Assembly: GCA_015228925.1 (NCBI GenBank)
Contig: JADGCQ010000018.1
Location: 1 to 44,025 of the forward strand
DNA length: 44,025 nt
Source: Magnetococcales bacterium
GTDB lineage: Bacteria; Pseudomonadota; Magnetococcia; Magnetococcales; UBA8363
Reading direction: 5' to 3'
Positions 8,463 through 18,077 of the stretch are shown piece by piece. The notes under the pieces are model-generated. The model was not told the DNA's origin. It was given only the letters and a program-made list of their open reading frames with translations, and did not search any database. A program made the position numbers and the translations under genes. Within the stretch, counting starts at the first letter, position 1; the number at the start of each line of letters is the position of its first letter.

Positions 8463-11400
8463 ATGAACGATCCCTCCAAAGAACATCACGATATCCGAAA
8501 TCGTCTCCATCATGCCATCATGCACATGGAGCATCGGTTGGTCGCCCAGGCTCCCCTTAAAGATTTCGTTCACCATAATACCCTCCATGCTTTTCAGGAG
8601 TACCCTTTTGCGGCGGCGTTGACCATGGCGGGCAAAGAGACTGGTTTTGATATGTTTCTTTCTCCAGCACGCTGTCGTGAATTCTTGCGCAGGGGCCGGA
8701 TTGTGCGGGAAGACCTGATGGCGGTGATCCTTGGGGATGCCAACTTGGAAGGGGATGCCTTGATCGGTGACGTTCAGGGTAGAAAACTCTACAAAAAAGA
8801 TGTCCTTCTTTGTGGTTTGATCCATGATATCGCCGCCATTTCTGCAACACAGCTTCCCTGGTACGTCGAAGAGGAAGAGGCGTTGCAACGATTTCAGCCA
8901 GATCTTTCTCAGGAAATGGGACAGGAAATCCTGCAAAACAGTGGTCAGACTTCTGAAAGCTTGGCGGTTGGCGATCTGTGGTCGGCTTGTTTGGAGGTTT
9001 TATCCTTGCACTACCGACCGGGGCATCCCGAAGAGTTGTTGGATTTGTCCGCCGATCAGGCCGAAGCCATGATCATGGAGTTTGCCCAGAGAACCGGGTC
9101 TCAGGAAGGGGAATCGTTCCGGGTCCGGCTTCAGGTCCGTGCGGAAGCCGTTGCGTTGCTCGATGAGCTTTTGCAGCGTATCGGCCCTGAGTGGACTGTG
9201 CGACGGTTTTTGTTGGCCGTGACGGGGACCGATATTCTGGAATCCATCCAACCCCTGTTGATCCGGCAGATGTCCAACCATATGGATTTGGGAATCGCCG
9301 CTTGGCAGAGTGGTGTGAAGACCGAAGGGTTTTATCCATTTTGGCGGCACTGTGCGCGTCGAGACTTGGGGTGGATTTTTGATGAGTTGTCCGACTGGGG
9401 GGAACAGGTGGATCAGTTACCCCCCAACGCCTTGGATGCCATCATCGCGGAAATGTTGGCCTTGGGATTGCCGGAAACACGTTGGGACGATTATTTGGGA
9501 AGGGTGTGTCAAGAGTTGCCGGGGTGGTCGGGAATGTTCGCCTGGCGGCAGAATCATCCCCATTATGCGGGATCCGACGCGGGTCTTGCATTGGCAGACT
9601 ATCTGGCGGTTCGTTTGATCTTGGAGCGATTGTTTGCGCAAGAGTTGTGTCGGCGTACCTGGAAAATTTCCCCCAATCTGTTTTTCCTCCGTTGGTACTT
9701 TCACAACAATAAATCGGAACTTATTGTTCGTCATGCCCTGTTCAACCTGTCTCTGCCGGATCATATCATCCATCATGCCCAGTCCTTGAAGGATGCCGAT
9801 CCGTCACCGTCCATCGAGGAGTGGCGTGCCGTGGCGCATTTGATATGGACTTGGCGTCGCGGGGGTACTGCCGTGGGTACGTCTGCGAACAAACATACCC
9901 TGCACCAGAGTGGATGGCGACTGTTTCGTTTGGCGCAACATCTGGGGTTGAGCGGTCCATCCCTACGGGTACTTTCTCTGGCTCAAGTGGAGACCATGTT
10001 GAAATGTCTGGATGGCTTGACTCCAGAAACCAGCGGTTTCTTGTGGCTGCAAGCCTATGAGCGGGGGTATCGCGATCAGCTTTTCAATGCCGTGTGTCAA
10101 AACCATGGTCAGGGTGCCTGGGCCACACGGGGACAATCACGGCAACTTCCTGTTGCCCAGGTGGTCTTTTGTATGGACGACCGGGAAGAGGGGATTCGCC
10201 GTCATCTGGAAGAGCATAATCCAGCGATCGAAACATTGGGGGCGGCGGGGTTTTTCGGTGTGGCCATCAATTGGAAAGGGGTGGATGATCGGTTTGAATC
10301 GGCCCTGTGTCCGATTGTGGATAAACCTACCAACAAAGTTTTGGAGGTGGTGGAACCGGAAAAGGGATCCCGCAAGCATGACCATGATCGACGTTTGTTG
10401 ACGTTGGGGAGGCTGAAAAATTTTTTATTCAATGCCTCGCGACATACCATGGTGCGGGGGATGGTGGCGGTGGCGGTGGCGGCCCCTGCCGTTCTGCTCT
10501 CCCTGACGGTCAAACAATGGTTTCCGACAGGGTATGGTCGTTGGACCCGGAAAATAAAAACGGCGTGGCTCCCCCCCCTGGAAACCGTCATCACCGTGAC
10601 CGCTCCCGACGATGGCCGTATGCCCTCTCCTGAGCATAACCGCTTGGGGTTTACCGATTCGGAACAGGCCCAACGTGTGGGAAAATTTTTGCGTGTCATC
10701 GGCTTGACTTCTGGATTTGCCCCGTTGGTGGTGATGATGGGCCATGGTTCCGATAGCAAAAACAACCCCCATCGTGCCGCCTATGATTGCGGTGCCTGTT
10801 CCGGTCGCCATGGTGGACCCAATGCCCGGGTTTTTGCCGCCATGGCCAATCGTCCCCAAGTTCGGGCCATTCTCGCCAAGGGGGGGATTTTGATCCCCCA
10901 GGAGACCCTTTTTGTGGCGGCCAACCATAATACTTGTGATGAATCGTTTACTTGGTATGATGGTGCCGATATTCCCCCTGCGGCACAACCCTTGGTACAG
11001 CACTGCATCTCCGATATTGAATACGCTGCACGGATGAGTGCCCAGGAACGGTGCCGCAAAGTCGTTTCATCCCCCGACGATCCCGATCCCGCTCTTGCCT
11101 TAAAACACGTCCAAGGTCGTGGTCAGGATATCAGTCAAGCCCGGCCCGAACTGGGGCATGTCACTAATGCTGCGGCCTTTGTGGGTCGCCGCAGTCTCAG
11201 CCATGGATTGTTTCTGGATCGGAGGGTGTTTCTGATCTCCTATGATCCGTTATCCGATCCCGAAGGGGAGATACTGGAGGCGATTCTTCTCAATGTGACG
11301 CCGGTCGGGGCGGGGATCAATTTGGAATATTATTTTTCGACGGTCGATAATGAACGTATGGGTTGCGGTTCCAAGGTCACCCATAATATTACAGGTTTTT

Positions 11401-11762
11401 TTGGAGTTATGGATGGCACGGCATCGGACTTGCGCACGGGTCTCCCTTACCAGATGATTGAAATCCACGAAGCCATGCGGTTGCAAATTATGGTTGAAGC
11501 GTCCACTCAGGTTCTGACTGCTATCTACGAAAGGCAACCGTTGTTGCAGGAATTGGTCGGCAACGGGTGGGTATTGCTATCGGCCAAAAATCCCGATAGT
11601 CCTGAGATTCACATTTTTGAACCCAGCAGGGGTTGGGTGGCGTGGGAAAATCAACGGTTGCCACTTCCTGTTATCGCCTCCTCTTCGGCGTGGTACCGGG
11701 GCAACCGCGATCACCTGGGGCCTGCCAGGATCCAGACGACCCATGAGGTGCGTCATGGTTGA
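8463..11762 (+). CDS. dabA: DabA, inorganic carbon uptake subunit (DUF2309/UPF0753)
   Basis: A 1099-residue DabA protein, the zinc-dependent, carbonic-anhydrase-like partner of DabB. DAB complexes are known to use the ion gradient to hydrate CO2 in one direction and trap bicarbonate in the cytoplasm. The predicted metal and active-site residues are all present: Cys570 and Asp572 in VVFCMDDREEGIRRH, His761 in MGHGSDSKNN, and Cys776 in YDCGACSGRHGGPNAR. The N-terminus (PLKDFVHHNTLHAFQEYPF) and the late block GCGSKVTHNITGFFGVMDG are also typical. It is at the long end of the family. The stop overlaps the start of dabB by eight bases, a usual sign of coupled translation. It lies 12 bases after the first NuoM-like gene. 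Confidence 0.93.
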   Translation: MNDPSKEHHDIRNRLHHAIMHMEHRLVAQAPLKDFVHHNTLHAFQEYPFAAALTMAGKETGFDMFLSPARCREFLRRGRIVREDLMAVILGDANLEGDALIGDVQGRKLYKKDVLLCGLIHDIAAISATQLPWYVEEEEALQRFQPDLSQEMGQEILQNSGQTSESLAVGDLWSACLEVLSLHYRPGHPEELLDLSADQAEAMIMEFAQRTGSQEGESFRVRLQVRAEAVALLDELLQRIGPEWTVRRFLLAVTGTDILESIQPLLIRQMSNHMDLGIAAWQSGVKTEGFYPFWRHCARRDLGWIFDELSDWGEQVDQLPPNALDAIIAEMLALGLPETRWDDYLGRVCQELPGWSGMFAWRQNHPHYAGSDAGLALADYLAVRLILERLFAQELCRRTWKISPNLFFLRWYFHNNKSELIVRHALFNLSLPDHIIHHAQSLKDADPSPSIEEWRAVAHLIWTWRRGGTAVGTSANKHTLHQSGWRLFRLAQHLGLSGPSLRVLSLAQVETMLKCLDGLTPETSGFLWLQAYERGYRDQLFNAVCQNHGQGAWATRGQSRQLPVAQVVFCMDDREEGIRRHLEEHNPAIETLGAAGFFGVAINWKGVDDRFESALCPIVDKPTNKVLEVVEPEKGSRKHDHDRRLLTLGRLKNFLFNASRHTMVRGMVAVAVAAPAVLLSLTVKQWFPTGYGRWTRKIKTAWLPPLETVITVTAPDDGRMPSPEHNRLGFTDSEQAQRVGKFLRVIGLTSGFAPLVVMMGHGSDSKNNPHRAAYDCGACSGRHGGPNARVFAAMANRPQVRAILAKGGILIPQETLFVAANHNTCDESFTWYDGADIPPAAQPLVQHCISDIEYAARMSAQERCRKVVSSPDDPDPALALKHVQGRGQDISQARPELGHVTNAAAFVGRRSLSHGLFLDRRVFLISYDPLSDPEGEILEAILLNVTPVGAGINLEYYFSTVDNERMGCGSKVTHNITGFFGVMDGTASDLRTGLPYQMIEIHEAMRLQIMVEASTQVLTAIYERQPLLQELVGNGWVLLSAKNPDSPEIHIFEPSRGWVAWENQRLPLPVIASSSAWYRGNRDHLGPARIQTTHEVRHG

Positions 11763-13311
11763 TCATTGGGCATGGTTGGCCATTCTGACTCCCTGGGCGG
11801 CGGCATTGACGTTGGCGGTACTCCGTTTGATGGATCCTGTCTGGAACGAGACCAGGGAAAAAAATGTCGCCAGAATTTCTCTTTTTGCGAGTTTGGTCCC
11901 CGTGGTCATCTTGCTGGTTTTGGATGTCAAAGGATGGGCTGTGGGTGTTGGGGGGGCGATTGATTCGGGGGAATGGTTTGGTGCTGGACCGTATCGCGTG
12001 ACCTTGGGGTTGATGTTGGATGGCTTGGGACTCTCCATGGCGACCCTCATGGGGTGGATTGCATTCATGACGGTCCGGTTTTCCACCCTCTATATGCACC
12101 GGGAGGCGGGATTCATGCGCTTTTTCATGATTCTCAATCTGTTTAACGGTGCCATGCAAATGATCATTCTGGCGGGAAATGCGGTGCTGGTTTTTGTGGG
12201 ATGGGAATTGGCGGGGGTGAGTTCATTTTTGTTGATCGGATACGTTTACACACGCGAGACTGCCACCCGTAATGCCAACCGCGCTTTGATCACCAATCGT
12301 TTTGGCGATGCAGGGTTTTTGTTTGGTATTTTTTCCGCCTTTACATGGTTTGGTGGGGCCGATTGGGTCCATGTTTCAGCGACGGTCGATCAGGTGGAAA
12401 CCTTGGGGGCAACGTTGATGGGGGCCGGATTCATGACCGCTGCCATGGCGAAATCGGCCCAGATTCCGTTTACCCCTTGGATAGCCCGTGCCTTGGATGG
12501 CCCCACCCCTTCCAGTGCCATCTTCTATGGGTCGTTGATGGTCCATGCGGGTGTTTTTCTTACGTTGCGGTTGGAACCGGTGTTGCGGCAGACCCCGACC
12601 ATCTTGACCATCATCGCGGTGCTTGGGTTGTTGACCGCACTCATGGGCTGGGTGATTGCGTTGGTGCAAAGTGACGTAAAAAGTTCACTCATGTTTTCGA
12701 CCGTTTCCCAGGTGGGGTTGATGTTTGTATGGTGCGGTTTGGGCTGGTTTACCTTGGCGGCTTGGCATTTGGGGTTTCATGCGATGTTTCGCGCTTGGCA
12801 GTTTTTACATGCCCCATCCCTTATGCATGATCTGGATCGTCCATCGCCTCCAGCCCCCCGTTGGCTGATCCGTTGGCATGGACTCCATACCGCCGTCTTG
12901 CAACGATTTTGGTTGGAGCAGATTGGTGACGCCATGATGGCAGCCCCGACCGAAAAACTTGCTGCCGACATGCAGGTGGTGGAATTGCGGATCATTACCC
13001 CGCTGACGGGCCTGCCGGCCCATGCCAATGCGATATCAACGCTGGCACAATGGCAGGATTTTCAATCGGGCGTCATTCCACAGCCTGGTTTTTCTGTGGA
13101 ACGCAGTACCGGGGTGGCGGGCAAGTTGATTCAGGGATTGGCGAGTATCCTGTATCATTTTGAAGAAAATATGGTCCTGAAGGGGGGGGGGGCAGGGTTA
13201 TTACAAATATTACTTAACATCGGCAAGCCTTTGACACGGATCGACTTTTTTTTGAGTGAGCCGCGCTATTTGCTGTTTATGATCGCCCTGACCTTTGTGA
13301 TTATCCTCTAA
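11755..13311 (+). CDS. dabB: DabB, NuoL-like proton-channel subunit
   Basis: A 518-residue NuoL/MrpA-like membrane protein, the proton-conducting partner of DabA. The ATG at 11755 has GAGGTG four bases upstream and overlaps the dabA stop by eight bases; the open frame reaches further back, to 11617, only inside dabA. Conserved channel residues are present: Glu in LVFVGWELAGVSSFLLIGY, and Lys in AAMAKSAQIPFTPWIARALD followed by GPTPSSAIFYGSLMVHAGVF. The long C-terminal part after about residue 360 (FHAMFRAWQFLHAPS onward) is the soluble or lateral extension typical of DabB and short relative to NuoL. Close to the C-terminus the gene has an 11-G run (13182-13192). The next gene starts 18 bases later. 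Confidence 0.9.
   Translation: MVDHWAWLAILTPWAAALTLAVLRLMDPVWNETREKNVARISLFASLVPVVILLVLDVKGWAVGVGGAIDSGEWFGAGPYRVTLGLMLDGLGLSMATLMGWIAFMTVRFSTLYMHREAGFMRFFMILNLFNGAMQMIILAGNAVLVFVGWELAGVSSFLLIGYVYTRETATRNANRALITNRFGDAGFLFGIFSAFTWFGGADWVHVSATVDQVETLGATLMGAGFMTAAMAKSAQIPFTPWIARALDGPTPSSAIFYGSLMVHAGVFLTLRLEPVLRQTPTILTIIAVLGLLTALMGWVIALVQSDVKSSLMFSTVSQVGLMFVWCGLGWFTLAAWHLGFHAMFRAWQFLHAPSLMHDLDRPSPPAPRWLIRWHGLHTAVLQRFWLEQIGDAMMAAPTEKLAADMQVVELRIITPLTGLPAHANAISTLAQWQDFQSGVIPQPGFSVERSTGVAGKLIQGLASILYHFEENMVLKGGGAGLLQILLNIGKPLTRIDFFLSEPRYLLFMIALTFVIIL
13182..13192 (+). other. Eleven-G homopolymer inside dabB
   Basis: Eleven consecutive G residues encode part of K-G-G-G-A near DabB residue 478. It is the longest such run I noticed in the window, although 8-9 G runs occur in several other genes (for example 24273-24281 and 36312-36320). 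Slippage here would shift the frame about 40 codons before the stop. Confidence 0.8.
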
Positions 13312-13329
13312 ATCTAAAGAAGCCGATTC

Positions 13330-14874
13330 ATGCACTACGAAGAAATCCATTGGTCGCTGCACGCATCTTGGCCCCTGTTGTCTCTGATCCAACTGTTGCC
13401 GATCCTGCTTGCGTTGTTGATCTTTTTGGCAAGGGGCAGAAAGGGATTGATTCTGTTTGGGGTTGGCGGGGCGTTTGTCGAATTCCTTCTGACGATAGCG
13501 TTGTTTATTGGGTACGATGAACACAATAGTGCGTTTCAATATGCGGAGCAGTTTCGCCTAGTCGGCTCGTTTCAATATCACGCCGCAGTGGATGGGGTGG
13601 CCGTTCTATTTGCCCTTTTGACAAGTTTTTTGACCTTGATGGTCGTTGTCTATGGTTTGACCCGGGGGGTGCGACTCATCTGGCAGTTTTTGGTGATCGT
13701 TTTTCTGCAAGAAGCGGCGTTGGTCTTTCAATATTTTTCGCTGGATATTGTTTTATTTGCCTGGGGTTCGGTCATCCAGATGGCCTTGGTGGCGATCCTG
13801 TTACGCTACTGGTCCACCAACGTTGACAACACGGGTCCACGTATCCGTTTCATGCAGTTTATGGGGATCAGCATGGTGTTGTTTTTGTTGGGGACCGGGC
13901 TGTTGGGATGGCACCACAGCCGGGTGACGGGGGGGGCTTGGAGTTTCGACCTGATGGACTTGGCCAAAACACCGATGGATATCCATCTGCAATCGGTCGT
14001 TTTTTTTCTTTTGTTTTATGGTTTGGCCATTCGGATACCTCTGTTTCCCTTACACGGTTGGTTTCCTGACGTGGCCCAGCATGGCATGGTGGCGGTGGCT
14101 CCGGTTTTCCTGGTCGGTGTGAAAACGGGGATTTTTGGGGTGTTGCGATTTGTCTTTCCACTGCTCCCGGATGCCGTGGTTTTGTGGCATAACTATGTCG
14201 TGGGTTTTGCTGTTTTGGGTATTTTCTATGCGGCGATTCTGGCGTTGATGCAGACCAATATTCGTCGTTTGCTCGCCTATTCGGTCATCAGTCATACGGG
14301 TCTTCTCACCATCGGTCTTTTCAGCCTGGATCAACGCGCCTTTATGGGGGTGGTGCTTCTGGCCGTCAACCTGGGCCTTGCCACCGCCAGCATGTTTTTT
14401 TCGGTCGGTTTTATTTATCATCGCACCAACACCATGTTCATGGATCGCCTTGGGGGATTGTTCGATCATTTTCCCATCATTGGTTCTACGTTTTTGATTG
14501 CGGGATTATCCATCATCTGTATGCCGGGGACGCCAGGATTTGATGCCGTTCATCTGGTTTTGGAAGCGGCTATCGATCGATTTGGGGCGTTGGTGACCAT
14601 CCTGGCCGCTTTGGGCAACGTGGTGGCTGCCGGGTTTTTGCTTTGGGCCTTTCATCGCACCTTTTTGGCCAAAAATCAGAAAGATCTGAAAACAGACATG
14701 GAACCACCACAATTTTTGGAACGGGCCATCGCCGTGTCGATCGTCGTAGCCCTTCTCGCCCTCGGATTCTATTCCGAACCGTGGATGCTTTTGATCGATC
14801 AATCCCTGGGAGGGCTTGGGGTTTTGTTTGAACATACGTTACCTCTCGAAGGTGTGGCGGGTTCCCATGGATAG
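13330..14874 (+). CDS. Degenerate NuoM-like membrane subunit of the DAB locus
   Basis: A 514-residue membrane protein that still aligns with NuoM (LFPLHGWFPDVAQHG, GVKTGIFGVLRF, RLLAYSVISHTGLLTIG) but has lost several proton-path residues. The FWE motif of NuoM reads LFAWGSVIQ (no Glu). The first channel Lys reads RIP instead of KVP. The late Glu motif reads GTPGFDAVHLV instead of GFxAEF. The Lys in GVKTG is kept. The start ATG at 13330 has AAGAAG about eight bases upstream. It follows dabB by 18 bases and overlaps the next gene by eight. I infer a structural or regulatory subunit rather than a working proton channel. Confidence 0.75.
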   Translation: MHYEEIHWSLHASWPLLSLIQLLPILLALLIFLARGRKGLILFGVGGAFVEFLLTIALFIGYDEHNSAFQYAEQFRLVGSFQYHAAVDGVAVLFALLTSFLTLMVVVYGLTRGVRLIWQFLVIVFLQEAALVFQYFSLDIVLFAWGSVIQMALVAILLRYWSTNVDNTGPRIRFMQFMGISMVLFLLGTGLLGWHHSRVTGGAWSFDLMDLAKTPMDIHLQSVVFFLLFYGLAIRIPLFPLHGWFPDVAQHGMVAVAPVFLVGVKTGIFGVLRFVFPLLPDAVVLWHNYVVGFAVLGIFYAAILALMQTNIRRLLAYSVISHTGLLTIGLFSLDQRAFMGVVLLAVNLGLATASMFFSVGFIYHRTNTMFMDRLGGLFDHFPIIGSTFLIAGLSIICMPGTPGFDAVHLVLEAAIDRFGALVTILAALGNVVAAGFLLWAFHRTFLAKNQKDLKTDMEPPQFLERAIAVSIVVALLALGFYSEPWMLLIDQSLGGLGVLFEHTLPLEGVAGSHG

Positions 14875-16363
14875 ACTGCCATTGATCAGTTTGCTTTTGT
14901 TGACATCTCCCATGGCGGCGGCCATCATTTGGGGTGTTCGGGATCTTTCTTGGGTCCGTTACATCGCATTGGCGACGGCAGGGTTGGATTTGGTGATTGG
15001 CTTGGCTCTCTTGGGAGGTTTTCACTCCGATATTGCGGGCTTTCAGTGGGTCGAGGCCTATCCGTGGATCCCTTCCATCCAGGTCTATTACCGTGTGGGT
15101 GTCGATGGGCTGTCGATTTTGTTTCTTCCGGTGACGGCATTGTTGTTCATGGGAATTATTTTGTACTCCTGGCAACGGATCCAGGTTATGCCCCGCCTGT
15201 ATTATACCCTGTTGCTTTTGTTGCAAGCCGCCACACTGGGTATCTTTTGCGCACTGGATACCATTTTATTTTTTATTTTCTGGGAATTGACCTTGGTTCC
15301 CGTTTATTTTTTGGTCAGCTTGTGGGGTATTGGCCCCCATCGGCGGTATGCGGCGGTGCAGTACACCTTGTTGATGATCGCCAGCGGCATCCCCTTGCTG
15401 TTGGCCTTTGTGTTATTGGCGGTGGATCATGCCCAGGTGGTCGATGGCCAATTGGTGGGATTGATGTTTTCGTTGCCACAACTGCTGGCAACGCCGACCT
15501 CTTCCCATTTTCAGACCATGTTGTTTTTTTTATTGCTGGCGGGAATGGCACCCAAGGTTCCCATTGTCCCTTTTCATGTCTGGTTGCCCACCATGGCCAG
15601 GGAGGGGCCTGTCGGCGTTCTGGCATTTATGACGGGGTTAAAATTGGGGGCTTACGGGGTGATTCGGTTTTTATTACCTTTGGCTCCCAACGCCGCCCAT
15701 GAATTTCACTGGTTGTTGGCTGGATTGGGGACGTTGGGTTTGTTGTACGGGGCATTTTTGGCGTTGTCCCAGACCAATTTGTTGACTCTTTTGGCCTATG
15801 CCAGCATCAGTCATGTGGGGTTGGTGTTGCTGGGGGTGGATGCCATGAACCAGGCGGGTATTCAGGGGGCGATCTTTCAGTTGCTCAATTTTTCCGTCAT
15901 TGCCGCTGGACTGGCTTTCCTGATTGGATTTTTGCAGCGGCGCACGGGTTCTACCGAAGCGGTCAATCTGGGCGGATTGGCTAAAACCATGCCGTTCTTT
16001 GCGGCGTTTACCCTTTTCTTTGGATTGGCGGGGATGGGTATTCCGGGAACCAGTGGCTTTCCAGCGGAATTTCTCTTGATCATGAGTACGCTCCAGACCC
16101 ATACCGGGGCGGGGTTTGCGGCATTGGCGGCGTTGATTTTGGGTGCTGGATATTTTTTGCGCCTGTTTAGAAAATGTTGTTTTGGCCCCGTTCGTGGGGA
16201 GATGACAGGGGGGTGTCGTGATTTGGGGGGGCGCGAATTGACCATCATCCTGGTGTTGAGTGCCTTGGTCATTCTTTTTGGGATTTTTCCCGGTTTGATC
16301 CTGGACCGCACGGCTATTTCTGCGGCGGCTTGGGTGAATTTATTGGGTGTGGTTGTGCCGTGA
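14867..16363 (+). CDS. NuoM-like proton-channel subunit, last gene of the DAB run
   Basis: A 498-residue NuoM-type membrane protein with the full set of conserved charges: Glu in LFFIFWELTLVPVYF, Lys in GMAPKVPIVPFHVWLP, Lys in GLKLGAYGVIRF, and Glu in TSGFPAEFLLI. The ATG at 14867 overlaps the stop of the preceding gene by eight bases; the open frame begins upstream at 14816, but residues before MDRLPLISLLLL are not part of the fold. It closes the five-gene run 12 bases before the convergent TPR gene. With the first NuoM-like gene (6987) and DabB it would give three intact proton channels in the locus. Confidence 0.85.
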   Translation: MDRLPLISLLLLTSPMAAAIIWGVRDLSWVRYIALATAGLDLVIGLALLGGFHSDIAGFQWVEAYPWIPSIQVYYRVGVDGLSILFLPVTALLFMGIILYSWQRIQVMPRLYYTLLLLLQAATLGIFCALDTILFFIFWELTLVPVYFLVSLWGIGPHRRYAAVQYTLLMIASGIPLLLAFVLLAVDHAQVVDGQLVGLMFSLPQLLATPTSSHFQTMLFFLLLAGMAPKVPIVPFHVWLPTMAREGPVGVLAFMTGLKLGAYGVIRFLLPLAPNAAHEFHWLLAGLGTLGLLYGAFLALSQTNLLTLLAYASISHVGLVLLGVDAMNQAGIQGAIFQLLNFSVIAAGLAFLIGFLQRRTGSTEAVNLGGLAKTMPFFAAFTLFFGLAGMGIPGTSGFPAEFLLIMSTLQTHTGAGFAALAALILGAGYFLRLFRKCCFGPVRGEMTGGCRDLGGRELTIILVLSALVILFGIFPGLILDRTAISAAAWVNLLGVVVP

Positions 16364-16375
16364 TCCTGAGAATGG

Positions 16376-17893
16376 TCAAGGTGGCAGGTGTTCCAAGATT
16401 CGGATCAATACTTTTGGGTTGATGGTCTGGCTCTCGGGCAAACCCAGCCGTTTTTCGTACATACGAATCGATTGGATCGTTTTCTCTCCCATAAATCCAT
16501 CGGTTGGTCCGGGGTCGAAACCGGTCCGCACCAATCGTTGTTGTAGGAGTGCGACCAAGGGTTGAAATTTCATGGATTCAGGATCTTGGACCACCCCGGC
16601 TTGTTGGAGTAATACGCGCACCAACTCTTTGTGCGCCTGTCTGGCTTGGTCGAGGAGGTCGGCGGGTGGGGAGGGGGTGATTTGGGTGGAAAGAAGCGTC
16701 AGATATTCCATTTGCGCCTGTTCGGCTTGAATCCATTTATTCAGTTTTTTGCACAGAGCGACTTGGACAGGTAAAATCTGGGCCAGCGATTGGTTTTGTG
16801 TTGGGGCATTGCTCCGAAAAATGGCGGCGGCCCGGTCATAGAGAGGCAGTGCTTCGTCATCCTTGTTTTCCAGGCTCAAGTTTTCGGCCAAATACACATA
16901 AATATGAGCGGTGCCGAGATGACCGGGGCCAAAAAATTCTTCCACCAGATTTAAGGCGCGATAAAGCAACGGGAGGGCCAGATCGGTTTTTCCCTGCGTT
17001 TGATGGAAACGGGCCAATGCGAGGATCACCGGGACCAACCCTGGGTGATGGTCTCCTTTGAGTTCTTCGCTTGTGGCCAGGGCATCGGTCAGGAGAGTGT
17101 TTTTTTCTTCACTGGGGATGGTTTCATCGTTCTGGACCAGGGCCAGTATGAGGGCGACTCTGGCTTCCTGGTAGGGTTCTGGCGCAAGTTCTAGGATTGA
17201 TTTGGCCTGGGTGCTGGCGTTGGTTTTGCTGGTTTGGTCTCCGTCCCTCCAGAGTTGCAGAATTTCATCCTTTTCCAGGAATACACTGGCGATAGTGTTC
17301 GGTGCGACATTTTTTTTCCAGATGGCATACACGGATCGTTCATGGGGACGGGCGAGACCGTTTTTACCGGCAGTGCGATAGATTTGCGCGAGGCGTTCAT
17401 GGAGTTCAGCGGCAAAAACATGGCTTGGTCCATAGTCTTTATGGATGATACGCAATCCGCGATTCAAAGCTTGAACGGCCCGCGCATCCTCCCCTTTTTC
17501 ATGCCAGATGGCGGATAAATCCATGAGCGGGGTGACCAAAATCATATCGTCAGGCCCGAATAGACCTTCCAGCCAGCGAAAGGCTTGGGTGGCTAGGCGT
17601 TCCGAGCGTTCCAGATTTTTTTGATCACGATGTCCCTGGGCTAATTGAAAGATGCCATCAATGGTTTCCAGATCAGAACGATCCGGTTGCATCCCGGAGG
17701 CATCCAGGGTATCAAACAGGGCGTCGGCCCGTTCCAAGGGTTTTCCTTTTTCCCAACTTCGCATCATTGTTGCAAAATCTCTCCATGTGGGGAGGGTTTC
17801 AGCCCAACCGGGGAGAATCATGATCAGGACAAGCAGACCCAGGATGACGCCCAGGGTCAAGGGGAGTGATCGCGAAAGAGATTGTGGTGACAA
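16376..17893 (-). CDS. TPR protein with C-terminal peptidoglycan-binding domain
   Basis: A 505-residue protein with a signal anchor at residues 10-32 (LPLTLGVILGLLVLIMILPG), so it should face the periplasm. The middle has several tetratricopeptide-like pairs of the kinesin-light-chain type (for example SERLATQAFRWLEGLFGPDD and LALPLLYRALNLVEEFFGPG). The last ~60 residues are a PG_binding_1 domain (LLQQRLVRTGFDPGPTDGFM, then KTIQSIRMYEKRLGL). It starts at TTG 17893, supported by AGGA about eight bases upstream. It converges on the DAB run with only 12 bases between stops. It is likely an envelope scaffold protein; its partner is unknown. Confidence 0.75.
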   Translation of the reverse strand: MSPQSLSRSLPLTLGVILGLLVLIMILPGWAETLPTWRDFATMMRSWEKGKPLERADALFDTLDASGMQPDRSDLETIDGIFQLAQGHRDQKNLERSERLATQAFRWLEGLFGPDDMILVTPLMDLSAIWHEKGEDARAVQALNRGLRIIHKDYGPSHVFAAELHERLAQIYRTAGKNGLARPHERSVYAIWKKNVAPNTIASVFLEKDEILQLWRDGDQTSKTNASTQAKSILELAPEPYQEARVALILALVQNDETIPSEEKNTLLTDALATSEELKGDHHPGLVPVILALARFHQTQGKTDLALPLLYRALNLVEEFFGPGHLGTAHIYVYLAENLSLENKDDEALPLYDRAAAIFRSNAPTQNQSLAQILPVQVALCKKLNKWIQAEQAQMEYLTLLSTQITPSPPADLLDQARQAHKELVRVLLQQAGVVQDPESMKFQPLVALLQQRLVRTGFDPGPTDGFMGEKTIQSIRMYEKRLGLPESQTINPKVLIRILEHLPP

Positions 17894-18077
17894 TGAACGA
17901 TCCTGATTGGTTTGATGGCCGACACTTAACTTAAAACAAATTCCCCTAGACTGTCAGTTTATACATCGATAGGCTGTCCCACAACGATGCTTACAATTTT
18001 CTCATGATGTCACAACTGGCAACCCGGAATCAGCATTTTCTCGGAACGATTTGCAAATTTGACGGGAGGTACGATGC

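Noticed and set aside
6987-16363. Complex I (nuo), Mrp antiporter or formate hydrogenlyase operon
   Set aside because: No other Nuo, Mrp or hydrogenase subunit is present, and a full DabA with all its metal residues sits in the middle.
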